Shown one piece after another: positions 1 to 8,364 of a DNA stretch of 64,000 nt (position 1 is its first letter; every line of letters begins with the position of its first letter). Origin of the DNA: JBOGWA01 sp050693155. GTDB lineage: Bacteria > Actinomycetota > UBA4738 > CALAEC01. The notes under the pieces were generated by a model. The model saw only the letters and a program-made list of their open reading frames with translations. It was not told where the DNA came from and searched no databases. The position numbers and the translations under genes are program-made. The stretch covers positions 1 through 64,000 of the forward strand of contig JBOGWA010000146.1 in the NCBI GenBank assembly GCA_050693155.1, read 5' to 3'.

Positions 1-1104
1 GTGCGGACCTGCCACCGGGATACCTGCCCCGTGGGCATTGCCACGCAGCGCCCCGACCTACGGGCGAAGTTTGCCGGGACCCCGGAGATGGTCGCCGCCT
101 ATCTCCTGTTCGTCGCCGAGGAGACACGACGGCTCCTCGCCGGTCTCGGGCTCCGGAGCCTGGGCGAGGCCATCGGCCGAACCGAGCTGCTTTCGCGCAA
201 GCCCGTCGGGGACGACCGGGCCGACCGACTCGACCTTTCTCCCTTGCTCTGGCGAAGCGACGAGCCCTCGAAGTTCGTCGAGGCGGTTCCGCTCCAGAAG
301 GCTCGTTCCTCGCTCGGCGACCGCCTCCTCACCGACGCCTTCCCCGCAATCTCGGAGGGCCGCATCCTGGAACTCTCGTACCCCATTACGAACAGCGACC
401 GGACGGTCGGGGCGCTCCTCGGTGGTGAGATCGCCCGGTCGTTCGGCGACCGCCGCCCGCCGGGGCGGGTTCGCGTCCGGTTCCAAGGCGCCGCCGGCCA
501 ATCCTTCGCCGCGTTCCTCTCCGACGGCGTCGAGTTCGACCTGACCGGCGAGGCCAACGACTATGTCGGGAAGGGCATGGGGGGCGGGCGCATCGTCATT
601 CGGCCGGGCGAAGCGGATGCCGGTGAGCCGGTTCTGATCGGCAACACAGTGCTCTACGGAGCCACGGGCGGCCAACTCTTCTGCGCAGGAGCGGCAGGTG
701 AACGGTTCGCCGTGAGAAACAGCGGGGCCGTGGCCGTCGTCGAGGGAGTTGGAGATCACGCCCTCGAGTACATGACCGGCGGCGCGGTCGTCGTCCTTGG
801 ACCGATCGGCCACAACCTGGGTGCGGGAATGACCGGGGGCGAGGCGTACGTCTACGACGATGCCGGACTCCTGCCGGTCCGCGTGAATCCCCAGCTCGTC
901 GAGCTCCAAGAACCTTCAGCTGCGCAACTTCCCTCGCTTCGCCGCCTCGTCGAGCGCCACGAGCGAGCGACCGGCTCGGTGCGCGCGCGAGCGATTCTCG
1001 ACGATTGGGACGAGCGGTCCCCGTCGTTCGTCCGGATCGTTGCGAAGGCAGAGGTCGCGCTCATCGAAGCGGCGCTCGAAGGCACCGCTCCGGCCGGCGC
1101 CTGA
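1..1104 (+). CDS. gltB: Glutamate synthase large subunit, C-terminal part (truncated by window edge)
   Basis: This is the carboxy-terminal 367 residues of the large (alpha) subunit of glutamate synthase, which makes glutamate from glutamine and 2-oxoglutarate. The frame is open at base 1, so the gene begins upstream of the window. Residues 4-15 (CHRDTCPVGIAT) match the 3Fe-4S cluster/FMN segment, with two of the three cluster cysteines visible (C4, C9); the first lies outside. Residues about 130-325 carry the glycine-rich repeats of the GXGXG beta-helix domain (GKGMGGGRIVI, GATGGQLF, MTGGAVVVLG). A downstream small-subunit gene (gltD) is not present. Confidence 0.95.
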   Translation: MRTCHRDTCPVGIATQRPDLRAKFAGTPEMVAAYLLFVAEETRRLLAGLGLRSLGEAIGRTELLSRKPVGDDRADRLDLSPLLWRSDEPSKFVEAVPLQKARSSLGDRLLTDAFPAISEGRILELSYPITNSDRTVGALLGGEIARSFGDRRPPGRVRVRFQGAAGQSFAAFLSDGVEFDLTGEANDYVGKGMGGGRIVIRPGEADAGEPVLIGNTVLYGATGGQLFCAGAAGERFAVRNSGAVAVVEGVGDHALEYMTGGAVVVLGPIGHNLGAGMTGGEAYVYDDAGLLPVRVNPQLVELQEPSAAQLPSLRRLVERHERATGSVRARAILDDWDERSPSFVRIVAKAEVALIEAALEGTAPAGA

Positions 1105-1190
1105 CCATCCGACCGGGGGCTAACGCTCCGCTTTGGCCTCGGAACCTTCTCTGGAACTTCCTGGCTCCGCTTCTTGAGCCCCTAGACCCC

Positions 1191-1196
1191 TATGCT
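1191..1196 (+). promoter_or_regulatory. Possible -10 box for a leaderless thioesterase mRNA
   Basis: TATGCT lies 8 bases before the GTG start at 1205, with no ribosome binding site between. In actinobacteria a TANNNT box at this distance often gives a leaderless transcript. No convincing -35 box is present, so this is tentative. Confidence 0.3.
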
Positions 1197-1204
1197 TCTG
1201 CGCC

Positions 1205-1687
1205 GTGGACAACACGTTGCCTCCTGGCGTCTCCAAAGAGGAGGCGCTCGAGGGCGCCCGACGCATCACGGAGGGCACGCTCATGGACCGGCTGGGTCTG
1301 GAGTGGCTCGAGGTCGGAACGAAACGCCTCGTCGCCCGTATCCCGGTCGAGGGGAACACCCAGCCCTACGGAATCCTCCACGGAGGTGCGACCGCGTCGC
1401 TCTGCGAGACGATCGGGTCTTTTGGGGCCGTCCTCGTAGCCGGGCTCGACAAGGCCGCTGTTGGCCTGAATCTCACGATCAATCACCTCCGCCCGGTCAC
1501 GGCAGGTCATGTCACGGCGACCGGTGTCCCCGTGCACGCAGGGCGCACGACCGCGGTCTGGGACATGCGGGTGGAGGACGACGATGGTCGACTGGTCGCG
1601 GTCTCGCGTCTGACACTGGCGATCCGGGATCAGATCCCCGGTGCCGGGGCCCCGTCCTCGAACGGCATCTTCGGGCGACTGAGCTGA
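1205..1687 (+). CDS. PaaI-family hotdog thioesterase
   Basis: A 160-residue single hotdog-fold protein of the PaaI/YbgC-like acyl-CoA thioesterase group, expected to hydrolyse an aryl- or acyl-CoA thioester in the cytoplasm. The signature HGGATASLCET (about residues 59-69) holds the usual HGG turn and the acidic residue of the long central helix; the beta-strand segments GLNLTINHLRPV and GHVTATGVPVHAGRTTAVWDM follow as in the family. Length fits (130-160 residues). The GTG start is chosen because the upstream sequence has no other in-frame start with homology. No ribosome binding site is visible; see the -10-like box just upstream. Substrate cannot be inferred from the neighbours. Confidence 0.9.
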   Translation: MDNTLPPGVSKEEALEGARRITEGTLMDRLGLEWLEVGTKRLVARIPVEGNTQPYGILHGGATASLCETIGSFGAVLVAGLDKAAVGLNLTINHLRPVTAGHVTATGVPVHAGRTTAVWDMRVEDDDGRLVAVSRLTLAIRDQIPGAGAPSSNGIFGRLS

Positions 1688-1768
1688 TTTGTCACTCGTT
1701 TTGTGTCGCTTCCCGCTTTTTTCCCGGTGATGTGTTGCGGCCCTTACCTGCAATGATGCAGCAAAGCT

Positions 1769-1781
1769 GTTGCGACGCAAC
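1769..1781 (+). promoter_or_regulatory. Perfect inverted repeat upstream of RNA promoter
   Basis: GTTGCG-A-CGCAAC is a perfect 6-bp inverted repeat with one central base, lying 13 bp upstream of the -35 box at 1795. Its position suits an operator for an activator or repressor, but no regulator is known. Confidence 0.35.
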
Positions 1782-1794
1782 GGTTCCTGGCGTG

Positions 1795-1824
1795 TTGACA
1801 CGCGCGTTTGCCCCCTGCTAATTT
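1795..1824 (+). promoter_or_regulatory. Strong sigma-70-type promoter for the structured RNA candidate
   Basis: TTGACA (1795-1800) is a perfect -35 box, followed by an 18-bp spacer and TAATTT (1819-1824) as the -10 box. The predicted start, G1832, is exactly the first base of the closing stem of the RNA described next. No protein-coding gene follows on this strand for several kilobases, so the promoter appears to serve a non-coding transcript. Confidence 0.6.
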
Positions 1825-1831
1825 TCCCGCC

Positions 1832-2075
1832 GGTCCCGAGCGGCCGAGGGCGCCGACGAACCGCCGGTCGTCCCCGGAAGAACGCAGTCGGAGACTCCGC
1901 AGGGCGCAAGCCCCGTCGGATCGACGGATGCGAGGAGCCGGAGCTACCGGCTTCGGAGGCGCCGGAAGTCACTCGGGACCAATCTTTGGCGGGCTCGAGA
2001 TGCCGAGTAGATAACGCTCGCGTATGGGGAAGGCGCGAGCGGCTCCAAAGGCAACTCGGGCCCGCCGATCTTTCT
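1832..2075 (+). ncRNA. Structured non-coding RNA candidate, two folded modules
   Basis: This gene-free stretch of about 390 bp (1688-2073) between convergent genes holds a strongly structured sequence behind a good promoter. Module 1: GGTCCCGAG (1832-1840) pairs perfectly with CTCGGGACC (1972-1980). Inside are GGGC-GCAA-GCCC with a GNRA tetraloop, CCGTCG-GAT-CGACGG, and AGCCGG/CCGGCT hairpins, giving a multibranch fold. Module 2: twelve bases 1988-1999 pair with 2055-2066 (one G-U pair), enclosing CGCTCGCG (2015-2022)/CGCGAGCG (2034-2041); ATCTTTCT follows and may end the transcript. I found no hallmark of RNase P RNA, tmRNA, SRP RNA or the common riboswitches. The 3' end is uncertain and touches the end of the opposite-strand glnQ. 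A short ORF in the region has no protein-like features. Confidence 0.5.
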
Positions 2076-2814
2076 AGAGAATCCGCGATAGGAACGTCTG
2101 GGTACGCGCCTCCTGCGGGTTCGCGAACATCTCCCGCGGATCCCCTTCTTCGAGGATCAGGCCCTCGTCCATGAAGATCATCCGACTCCCCACCTCTCGG
2201 GCGAATCCCATCTCGTGGGTAACGACGACCATCGTCATGCCTTCCGACGCGAGTCGTTTCATCACGTCGAGCACTTCCTGCACTAACTCGGGGTCGAGCG
2301 CCGAGGTGACCTCATCGAACAGCATCAGCTTTGGTCGCATGGCAAGCGCGCGAGCGACCGCTACTCGCTGCTGCTGACCGCCGGAGAGCTGCGAGGGATG
2401 CGCCGTTGCCTTCTCCTCGAGGCCGACGTGCCCGAGCTCTTTCATAGCCCGTTCGGTCGCCTCATCGTCGGGGAGCTTCAGGACCTTCCGAAGCGCGATC
2501 GTGATGTTCCGGAGCGCCGTCATCTGCGGGAACAGATTGAAGGCTTGGAACACAATCCCGATATCCGTTCGAACCTTGTCGAGGTTCACGCGGACGTCGG
2601 TAATCTCGGTACCCTCGAAGAGCACTCGGCCTTCCGTCGGCTCCTCCAGAAGGTTGATCGTCCGCAGAAGTGTCGATTTCCCCGATCCCGACGGACCAAT
2701 GAGCACGAGGACCTCACCGGGCATCACCGAGAGATCCACGCCGCGAAGGACGTGGTTCGCACCGAACCACTTGTGGACTCCCTCGAGCCGGATGAGCGAG
2801 CCGTCGGGGTTCAT
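2074..2814 (-). CDS. glnQ: Polar amino-acid ABC transporter, ATP-binding protein (GlnQ/HisP type)
   Basis: A 246-residue ATPase that energises uptake of a polar amino acid, working with the membrane protein and binding lipoprotein encoded just upstream. Visible motifs: Walker [10 protein letters not shown] (about residues 39-47), Q-loop in [13 protein letters not shown] signature LSGGQQQR, Walker [15 protein letters not shown] and the switch histidine in VVTHEMGFA. Length and layout match the PAAT subfamily. Its ATG overlaps the stop of the permease gene by 4 bases (2811-2814), so the two are translationally coupled. The substrate (glutamine, glutamate, basic amino acid) cannot be decided from sequence alone. 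Confidence 0.95.
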   Translation of the reverse strand: MNPDGSLIRLEGVHKWFGANHVLRGVDLSVMPGEVLVLIGPSGSGKSTLLRTINLLEEPTEGRVLFEGTEITDVRVNLDKVRTDIGIVFQAFNLFPQMTALRNITIALRKVLKLPDDEATERAMKELGHVGLEEKATAHPSQLSGGQQQRVAVARALAMRPKLMLFDEVTSALDPELVQEVLDVMKRLASEGMTMVVVTHEMGFAREVGSRMIFMDEGLILEEGDPREMFANPQEARTQTFLSRIL

Positions 2815-3872
2815 CCCGCGATCCCGGCGAGGCCGCTCCGGAGTCTCCGTTCGAGCCAGTTCACGGCGCGAATCATCGGCAGCGTCACCACCAGGTACCC
2901 GAGGGCAGTCCCGAGAAACGGCGTGGCGTTGAAGGTCTCCGAGTACGCGTCGCGGCCAACGGCCAAAAGCTCACGCTGTCCGAGACTGAGACCGAGGACG
3001 AAGACGAGTGACGTGTCCTTGATCAGAATGACGAACTCGTTCGTGAGCGGCGGGATCACGCGACGGATCGCCTGCGGAATGACTGCGTACCGCATCGCTT
3101 GGAGGTAGGACATCCCGAGCGAGCGAGCAGCTTCGAGTTGCCCTCGCTCGATCGATTGGATCCCGGCGCGAAAGATCTCCGCCGAATACCCCCCTGCGTT
3201 TAGCCCCAGAATGATGATCGCGATCGGGTACGGGTTCCGCCGAAAGAGTCCGAACCCCACGATCATGACGATCGAGAGAAACGAGAGCTGCCACACGAGC
3301 GGCGTTCCCCGGATGAAGTTGATGTACGCGCGCGCGGGAGCTCGAACGGCGGCACGCTTCGAGAGAGCGAAGAGCGCCAGGACGAGCCCGATTCCGATCC
3401 CCAGGCCCTCCGCCGCCAGCGCAAGGATCACCGTGTTCTTGGCTCCATCGGCGAACGCCCCGCTCAGGCCTTCCAACTCGTCGAACTTGAGGAAGTTCCG
3501 GACAAAGACTTCTGGGTCTCCCGCTCGGAACCAGAGGTAAAGCGCCGAGAACCCGATCGCCTGCACCCCGAGGACGGCCCCGGTGATCGCGGCGACCCGC
3601 GCGGGGCGGGTCGGCATCCGACGATACGCGAGCGTGCCTGTGGCGACTGCCGCCACGCCGAGCGCGATCCCAATCCATAGCAGCAGCCCCTGCGCGTCGC
3701 TGGTGATCGTCGCGACGAAATCATCGAACGGGGACCATCCGCGGATGGAGATGAAGACGAGCGATCCAGCGACGGTCACGCCAAACGCGGCCACGCCGAG
3801 ACCCGCAATGCCGATGGACGTCCGTGTCTGACCGGCGATCCAATCCCGGATTCGCTCCCATCGTGACTTCAT
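2811..3872 (-). CDS. Polar amino-acid ABC transporter, permease with extra N-terminal membrane domain
   Basis: A 353-residue integral membrane permease of the GlnP/HisM family. The carboxy-terminal 220 residues are the usual transmembrane domain, including the coupling-helix EAA motif ([21 protein letters not shown]) that docks on the ATPase. About 120 extra residues at the amino end contain three more hydrophobic helices and are not part of the standard 220-residue permease. The ATG at 3872 is preceded by GAGGGG at a good distance; a longer frame running up to 4034 would cross the 28-base palindrome and is rejected. A long GC-rich hairpin separates this gene from the binding-protein gene. 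Confidence 0.9.
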   Translation of the reverse strand: MKSRWERIRDWIAGQTRTSIGIAGLGVAAFGVTVAGSLVFISIRGWSPFDDFVATITSDAQGLLLWIGIALGVAAVATGTLAYRRMPTRPARVAAITGAVLGVQAIGFSALYLWFRAGDPEVFVRNFLKFDELEGLSGAFADGAKNTVILALAAEGLGIGIGLVLALFALSKRAAVRAPARAYINFIRGTPLVWQLSFLSIVMIVGFGLFRRNPYPIAIIILGLNAGGYSAEIFRAGIQSIERGQLEAARSLGMSYLQAMRYAVIPQAIRRVIPPLTNEFVILIKDTSLVFVLGLSLGQRELLAVGRDAYSETFNATPFLGTALGYLVVTLPMIRAVNWLERRLRSGLAGIAG

Positions 3873-3886
3873 GACCCCTCCTAAGC

Positions 3887-3919
3887 CGAAGACCCGCCCC
3901 GAATCGGGGCGGGTCTTCG
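3887..3919 (-). promoter_or_regulatory. Intercistronic hairpin between binding-protein and permease genes
   Basis: A perfect 14-bp stem (arms 3887-3900 and 3906-3919, CGAAGACCCGCCCC and its complement) with a 5-base loop. There is no run of T on the minus strand after it, so it is more likely an mRNA-stabilising or partial termination element than a full terminator. The same arrangement recurs at 11327-11357 after livJ. Confidence 0.7.
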
Positions 3920-3936
3920 CGGCATGTTCGTCCGGC

Positions 3937-4755
3937 CTACGCCGCGGCGATGTTCCCGCCGGGCGGCAGGTCCGTGTACTTCGCGTAGATCGCTTCGTAC
4001 GTCCCGTCGGCAATGATCGCCGCGAGTGCTTCATTCACGGCAGCGAGCAAGTCCGGGTTGTTCGGGTCAACCGCGATCCCATAGAACTCGCCCGTGTCGA
4101 TCGCTTCGACCAGCTCGAGGCCTTCGCGATTGGCGACCTCAGCGATCGCGGTGGGCTCGTCGTTGATCACGGCATCGACCTGCCCCGCCTCGAGCGCCGT
4201 ATAGCCGTCCGGCCCTTCTGGGTAGGCGACGATTTCAGGTCCATCGAGGTTCTCCTCCGCCCACTGCTCTCCCGTGGTTCCGTCCTGAACTCCCACCCGA
4301 TGCTCGGCCGTAAGGTCGTCGGTGCTCGTAATCGCAGAGTCCGAAGCAACGGTCAGCGACTGCTGGGAAGCGTAGTAGGGATCGGAGAAGTCGACCTGCT
4401 CCTCGCGCTCCGGTGTGATCGTCGAGGCCGCAATGACCACGTCGTACGTCCCGGTCGCGAGCTGACTGAAGATCGTGTCGAAGTCCGTGTCGATGATGTC
4501 GGTGGTCAGACCCAGCCTGGAAGCGATCTCGTTGATGAGATCGATATCGAGCCCAACGAGCGTTCCGCTCTGCCGGAACTCGAAGGGCGGGTACGGAATG
4601 TCCGACCCGACCGTCAGGACACCGGGCTCGATCGTGGCGATGCTCGGCTCCTGACCCGCATCGACCGCCGGCTCGTCGCCTCCGCCACAGGCCGCCGCGA
4701 TCAGCGACAGAGCCACCACCCCGGCAAGCAACCAGACGAATCTGCTTCTTCTCAT
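3937..4755 (-). CDS. Amino-acid-binding lipoprotein of the ABC transporter (SBP family 3)
   Basis: A 272-residue extracellular solute-binding lipoprotein, first gene of the transporter operon. The signal peptide MRRSRFVWLLAGVVALSLIA ends in the lipobox AAAC, so Cys23 would be lipidated. The mature part shows the family 3 features: LTVGSDIPYPPFEF, LVGLDIDLINEIASRLGL, DFDTIFSQLATGTYDVVIA and SDPYYASQQSL. It would capture a polar amino acid and pass it to the permease. The start has GGGAGGAGG about 6 bases upstream. Ligand specificity is unknown. Confidence 0.93.
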   Translation of the reverse strand: MRRSRFVWLLAGVVALSLIAAACGGGDEPAVDAGQEPSIATIEPGVLTVGSDIPYPPFEFRQSGTLVGLDIDLINEIASRLGLTTDIIDTDFDTIFSQLATGTYDVVIAASTITPEREEQVDFSDPYYASQQSLTVASDSAITSTDDLTAEHRVGVQDGTTGEQWAEENLDGPEIVAYPEGPDGYTALEAGQVDAVINDEPTAIAEVANREGLELVEAIDTGEFYGIAVDPNNPDLLAAVNEALAAIIADGTYEAIYAKYTDLPPGGNIAAA

Positions 4756-4817
4756 TCGCTGCCTCCTCCCACTATCGACACTGTTGATCCCTCTCTACGC
4801 TTCCGGAGAGCAGAGAA

Positions 4818-4847
4818 ATCCTAGTTTGTCGACCTTGCCGGGCTCAA
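4818..4847 (-). promoter_or_regulatory. Candidate promoter of the glnH-type operon
   Basis: On the minus strand TTGAGC (4847-4842) and TAGGAT (4823-4818) are separated by 18 bp, about 65 bp before the lipoprotein start. The -35 box overlaps the end of the neighbouring intergenic space next to the oxidoreductase gene stop at 4850. Confidence 0.45.
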
Positions 4848-4849
4848 CC

Positions 4850-5893
4850 TCACGATGCCGCGGCCGAAACGAGCGCCGCGAGGCGCTCCCCGATGAGAGG
4901 GGCGAACTTGAACCCGTGTCCGCTGCACGGCGATCCGACCACGATCGGCCCGTGTCGCTCGAGCACGAATGAATCGTCCGTCGTGTTTGTGTAGATGCAT
5001 GTTTCCACATGGTGAGGAGTGGGCGCGGCGCTCGGGAACCGCTCGGCAACCCAGGACTTCAGCCGCGCAAGCGACTCCTCACTCGGCGTGCCTTCGTTCT
5101 CGGGATCGGTCGGTGGCCCCGCGTGGTGCTCTGCGGTTTTGATCCCCTGCCCCGGGCTTGGCAGGGCGTAGGCGACCGGATCTCTCCAGTCGAGGACGAT
5201 CGGGACCTCCACACCTTCCTCGATCTGGCAGTACGCGACGGTCTCCCGGGTTGGAGTGACGGGAAGCTCGATCCCGGCGCCTGCCAGAAGGGAGCGAGCC
5301 CAACCCCCCGCCGTGACGACCGCAATTCGTGCCAGGTGCGTCCCCGAGCTCGTCGCGATCTCCACTCTTTCCCCGGATGGGCGCACCGCCTCGACCATCA
5401 CCGCTTCACGGAGATCGGCACCATGGCGGACCGCCGACTCGGCCAAGGCCTTCCATGCTTCATCGGCAGCAAGAAAGCCAGCGTCCTTTTGAAACACCAC
5501 CCGCTCATCTCGAGGAAGGGATACAACCGGGTAGCGACGCATCGCCTCGGCGCCGTCGATGATTTCGAAGTCGACGGCATCTGCTCGAAGGGCCTCGACG
5601 ATCGTGTCGACCATAGGACCGTGATCGAGCCCGCCGGTCACCGAGAGCAACGAGTCCCCGGCCTCATCCTCGAGCTCCCGCCAGAGGGGAAGCGCCTCCC
5701 TCGCCATCCGGACGTAGATCGGGTCGTCGTAGGAGAAGCGAAAGACACGGGAGCGGCCGTGACTCGAACCGCGCGTGTGGCCCACCTCAAACTGCTCGAG
5801 CATCAGCACGTCACGCCCCGCGCGAGCTAACGCCCGGGCGACTGCGGCGCCCATGACTCCGACTCCGAGGACGGCAACGTCCACGGTCATCAT
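4850..5893 (-). CDS. FAD-dependent amine oxidase, monomeric sarcosine oxidase / N-methyl-amino-acid oxidase family
   Basis: A 347-residue flavoenzyme that would oxidatively remove methylamine or an amine from an N-methyl amino acid, giving hydrogen peroxide. The Rossmann FAD site VAVLGVGVMGAAVARALARAG is at the amino end, followed by HTRGSSHGRSRVFR; near the carboxy end PCSGHGFKFAP carries the Cys and Gly-His-Gly pattern used for covalent flavin attachment in monomeric sarcosine oxidase and N-methyltryptophan oxidase. The start is one of two adjacent ATG codons (5893 or 5890), 10 bp after the ornithine-cyclodeaminase-like gene, so it is probably the last gene of the liv operon. The substrate is not certain. 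Confidence 0.85.
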   Translation of the reverse strand: MMTVDVAVLGVGVMGAAVARALARAGRDVLMLEQFEVGHTRGSSHGRSRVFRFSYDDPIYVRMAREALPLWRELEDEAGDSLLSVTGGLDHGPMVDTIVEALRADAVDFEIIDGAEAMRRYPVVSLPRDERVVFQKDAGFLAADEAWKALAESAVRHGADLREAVMVEAVRPSGERVEIATSSGTHLARIAVVTAGGWARSLLAGAGIELPVTPTRETVAYCQIEEGVEVPIVLDWRDPVAYALPSPGQGIKTAEHHAGPPTDPENEGTPSEESLARLKSWVAERFPSAAPTPHHVETCIYTNTTDDSFVLERHGPIVVGSPCSGHGFKFAPLIGERLAALVSAAAS

Positions 5894-5903
5894 TTGCGCA
5901 ATG

Positions 5904-6821
5904 CTAGGCGGCTTCCCACGCGGCACGCGCGACGACGAGATCCTCGAAGGCAACTCCTACGGACTTGAACACCGTGATGTCTTCCGGGTCGCGCCGAAAT
6001 CCCTCCGCCCGAACGATTTCCGGAAGCTCGGCGAGGATGGCCGCGCCATCGATCACGCCGGCCCGAAGCGGGATCAGGAGGTCCCCCGCTTCTTCCAGTG
6101 CGGCAGCGCGAGTCTCGACGACGATCTTCCCGCGACGCACCGTCTCATCGTCCAGCTCGCGCGTGTCCGGCGTATATGCCCCGATCGCATTGACATGCAC
6201 GCCCGGCCGCAGGAGCGATCCGTCGAACACGGGCTCGGCGCTCGTGGTACAGGTGCACACGATGTCCGCCCCCTCGATCGCGTCTGCCGTTCCCAGGGAA
6301 GCCTCGATGCCTTCCGCACGGGCCATAGCCGCCAGCGACTCCGCCCGTTCCTGCGTCCGAGAAACAACCGTCAGGCGCCGGATGGTTCGAACCTCCCTCA
6401 TCGCTTCGAGATGCGCCGTCGCCTGAACGCCTGCTCCGAAGATGACCAGATCGCCGGCATCTTCCCTCGCGAGGTAGCGCGTCGCGAGGCCCGAGACCGA
6501 GGCCGTCCGAAGAGCGGTGAGTGCCGCGCCATCGAACGTCGCGACGGGTGAGAGGGTGTCCTGGGAAAAGAGCACGTAGACCGCCTGAACGATTGGCGCC
6601 CCGTGCTTCGAATTCGGCGGATTCACGGTGACGAGCTTCACGCCGACTCCCCCGTCCTCGGCCGCCATGAGAAGGAGGTGCCCCGCACCGACCTGAATTC
6701 GCGTCCGCTGTGGCGCGCTCGGCAAGGTCCCGCGAAATGCACCCTCCAGGATGTCGATCGCCGATCGCATCGGAAGGCGGGCTCGCAGCTCGTCTCCGCC
6801 GACGAAACGAGGGTCCCGCAC
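5904..6821 (-). CDS. Ornithine cyclodeaminase / mu-crystallin family protein
   Basis: A 305-residue NAD(P)-binding protein of the ornithine cyclodeaminase, mu-crystallin and imine/ketimine reductase family. The substrate-side lysine segment [13 protein letters not shown] is present, and the dinucleotide site [16 protein letters not shown] is at about residues 126-141. Family members either deaminate ornithine to proline or reduce cyclic ketimines or oxidise N-substituted amino acids such as opines. It sits between livF (14 bp gap) and the FAD amine oxidase, which favours a role in degrading the amino acid or imino acid imported by the Liv transporter. GTG start. The exact reaction is undecided. 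Confidence 0.87.
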   Translation of the reverse strand: MRDPRFVGGDELRARLPMRSAIDILEGAFRGTLPSAPQRTRIQVGAGHLLLMAAEDGGVGVKLVTVNPPNSKHGAPIVQAVYVLFSQDTLSPVATFDGAALTALRTASVSGLATRYLAREDAGDLVIFGAGVQATAHLEAMREVRTIRRLTVVSRTQERAESLAAMARAEGIEASLGTADAIEGADIVCTCTTSAEPVFDGSLLRPGVHVNAIGAYTPDTRELDDETVRRGKIVVETRAAALEEAGDLLIPLRAGVIDGAAILAELPEIVRAEGFRRDPEDITVFKSVGVAFEDLVVARAAWEAA

Positions 6822-6835
6822 CGGGCAAGGTCGAG

Positions 6836-7576
6836 CTATAGCTCGCCGAGATAGGCCTCCCGCATTTGCGGGTTGGCCATCAGCGCTTCGGCCGAGTCGG
6901 AGAGGACGATCTCGCCGGTTTGAAGCACGTACCCGCGATCCGCGACGGACAGCGCCATGTTCGCGTTCTGCTCGACGACGAACACCGTCGTTCCCTGCTC
7001 GTTGATCTGCTCGATGATCTCGAAGTTCTTCGCGACCAGCGCGGGCGCCAGTCCCATCGAGGGCTCGTCCATGAGGAGCACCTTCGGACGAGCCATGAGT
7101 GCTCGCCCCATCGCAACCATCTGCTGCTCCCCACCCGAGAGGGTGCCGGCCTTCTGCGTCGGTCGCTCCTTCAGGCGAGGGAAGAGGGTGAGAATCCGCT
7201 CCATGTCCTCCACGATCCCTTCCCGGTCATCCCGTAGGTACGCTCCCAACTGGAGGTTCTCCATCACCGTCATTTTCGAGAAGAGCCGCCGATTCTCGGG
7301 AACCATGGAGATCCCCCGTTTCACCAGCTCGGGAGTCGGAAGACCGTTCACTCGTTCGCCGTCCAGAAGGACGTCACCCTCGCTGGGCGCGACGTAGCCG
7401 AGGATCGTTCTCAGGGTGGTCGTCTTGCCACTCGCATTTCCTCCGAGCAGACAGACGATCTCACCGGCGCGAATCTCGAGACTCACGCCTCGCAACACCT
7501 GAACCGGCCCGTAGTAGGTGCTCACCCCCTGGAGTTCGAGGATGGTCTGCCCATTCGTTGTCTCCTTGGCGCTCAC
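6836..7576 (-). CDS. livF: Branched-chain/amide-type ABC transporter ATP-binding protein LivF
   Basis: A 246-residue ATPase, second of the two nucleotide-binding subunits of a HAAT-family transporter. Walker A reads GGNASGKTT rather than the commoner GPNGAGKTT, as in some actinobacterial LivF proteins; signature LSGGEQQM; Walker B VLLMDEPSMGLAP; switch histidine position replaced by VVEQNANMAL, which is typical of LivF. It overlaps the livG stop by 4 bases. Works with LivG on the LivH/LivM channel. Confidence 0.94.
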   Translation of the reverse strand: MSAKETTNGQTILELQGVSTYYGPVQVLRGVSLEIRAGEIVCLLGGNASGKTTTLRTILGYVAPSEGDVLLDGERVNGLPTPELVKRGISMVPENRRLFSKMTVMENLQLGAYLRDDREGIVEDMERILTLFPRLKERPTQKAGTLSGGEQQMVAMGRALMARPKVLLMDEPSMGLAPALVAKNFEIIEQINEQGTTVFVVEQNANMALSVADRGYVLQTGEIVLSDSAEALMANPQMREAYLGEL

Positions 7577-8364
7577 GCCTCTGCCGCCTCTTTTCGCCCG
7601 AGATACGCCTCGATCACCCGCTCGTTCGTGGCCACCTCTTCGTAGCTCCCCTCCGCGATCTTCCGCCCGTAGTCGAGCGCAACCACTCGGTTCGAGACGC
7701 CCTTGACCACTCGCATGTCGTGCTCGATCACCATCACGGTGAGTCCTCGCTCGTCGCGCAGCCGCCCTATGAGCCCGACCATCTCTTGGGTCTCGACCGG
7801 GTTCATGCCCGCCGTCGGCTCATCGAGGAGCATCAGCTTCGGTTCGGTGGCGAGCCCGCGGGCGATCTCCAAACGGCGCCGGTTCGCGTACGAGAGCGAT
7901 ATGGCGGGCATGTCGTGGCGATACCCGACGAGCCTGCTCCCAAAGAAAGATAGGGCGTCCCTGGCGCGATCGCGGATCCGGTCCTCCTCTTGCCGCTGGG
8001 TCGGAAGCTGCAGGATCGCGCCGATCACTCCCGAGCGGCTCCGGCAGTGCTGGCCGACCATGGCGTTTTCGAGGACGGACATCGCAGGAAACAGGTGCAC
8101 CGTCTGAAACGTGCGGGCGATTCCGAGCCGAGTGATCTGGTTCGGCCGGAGGCCCACGAGGTGGTGGCCGTCGAACCGGATCTCGCCGTCATCGGGCTCG
8201 TAGAGGCCGGTGATGAGGTTGAACAGGGTTGTCTTCCCCGCGCCGTTCGGCCCGATGACGCTGACGATCTCCCCCGCATTGACGGTCAGGTCCAGCTCCT
8301 GCACGGCAGCCAGCCCTCCGAACGCCTTCGTCAGGTTCCGGACATCAAAGAGGGCCTCGCTCAC
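7573..8364 (-). CDS. livG: Branched-chain/amide-type ABC transporter ATP-binding protein LivG
   Basis: A 263-residue ATPase of the Liv transporter. Walker A GPNGAGKTT, LivG-type signature LSYANRRRLEIARGLA, Walker B LMLLDEPTAGMNP and VIEHDMRVV with the switch histidine. The GTG at 8364 is used: it overlaps the livM stop as GTGA and begins exactly at the conserved start of the family; the longer open frame upstream is only a shadow of livM. Confidence 0.94.
   Translation of the reverse strand: MSEALFDVRNLTKAFGGLAAVQELDLTVNAGEIVSVIGPNGAGKTTLFNLITGLYEPDDGEIRFDGHHLVGLRPNQITRLGIARTFQTVHLFPAMSVLENAMVGQHCRSRSGVIGAILQLPTQRQEEDRIRDRARDALSFFGSRLVGYRHDMPAISLSYANRRRLEIARGLATEPKLMLLDEPTAGMNPVETQEMVGLIGRLRDERGLTVMVIEHDMRVVKGVSNRVVALDYGRKIAEGSYEEVATNERVIEAYLGRKEAAEA

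Noticed and set aside
1832..2075. tmRNA, RNase P RNA or cobalamin riboswitch
   Set aside because: The conserved GAGGAAAGTCC, ACAGAA, tRNA-like ends and B12-box elements are absent.
3873..4034. Longer amino end for the glnP-like permease
   Set aside because: The extra codons run through the palindromic hairpin and the end of the binding-protein gene; ATG 3872 has a good ribosome binding site.
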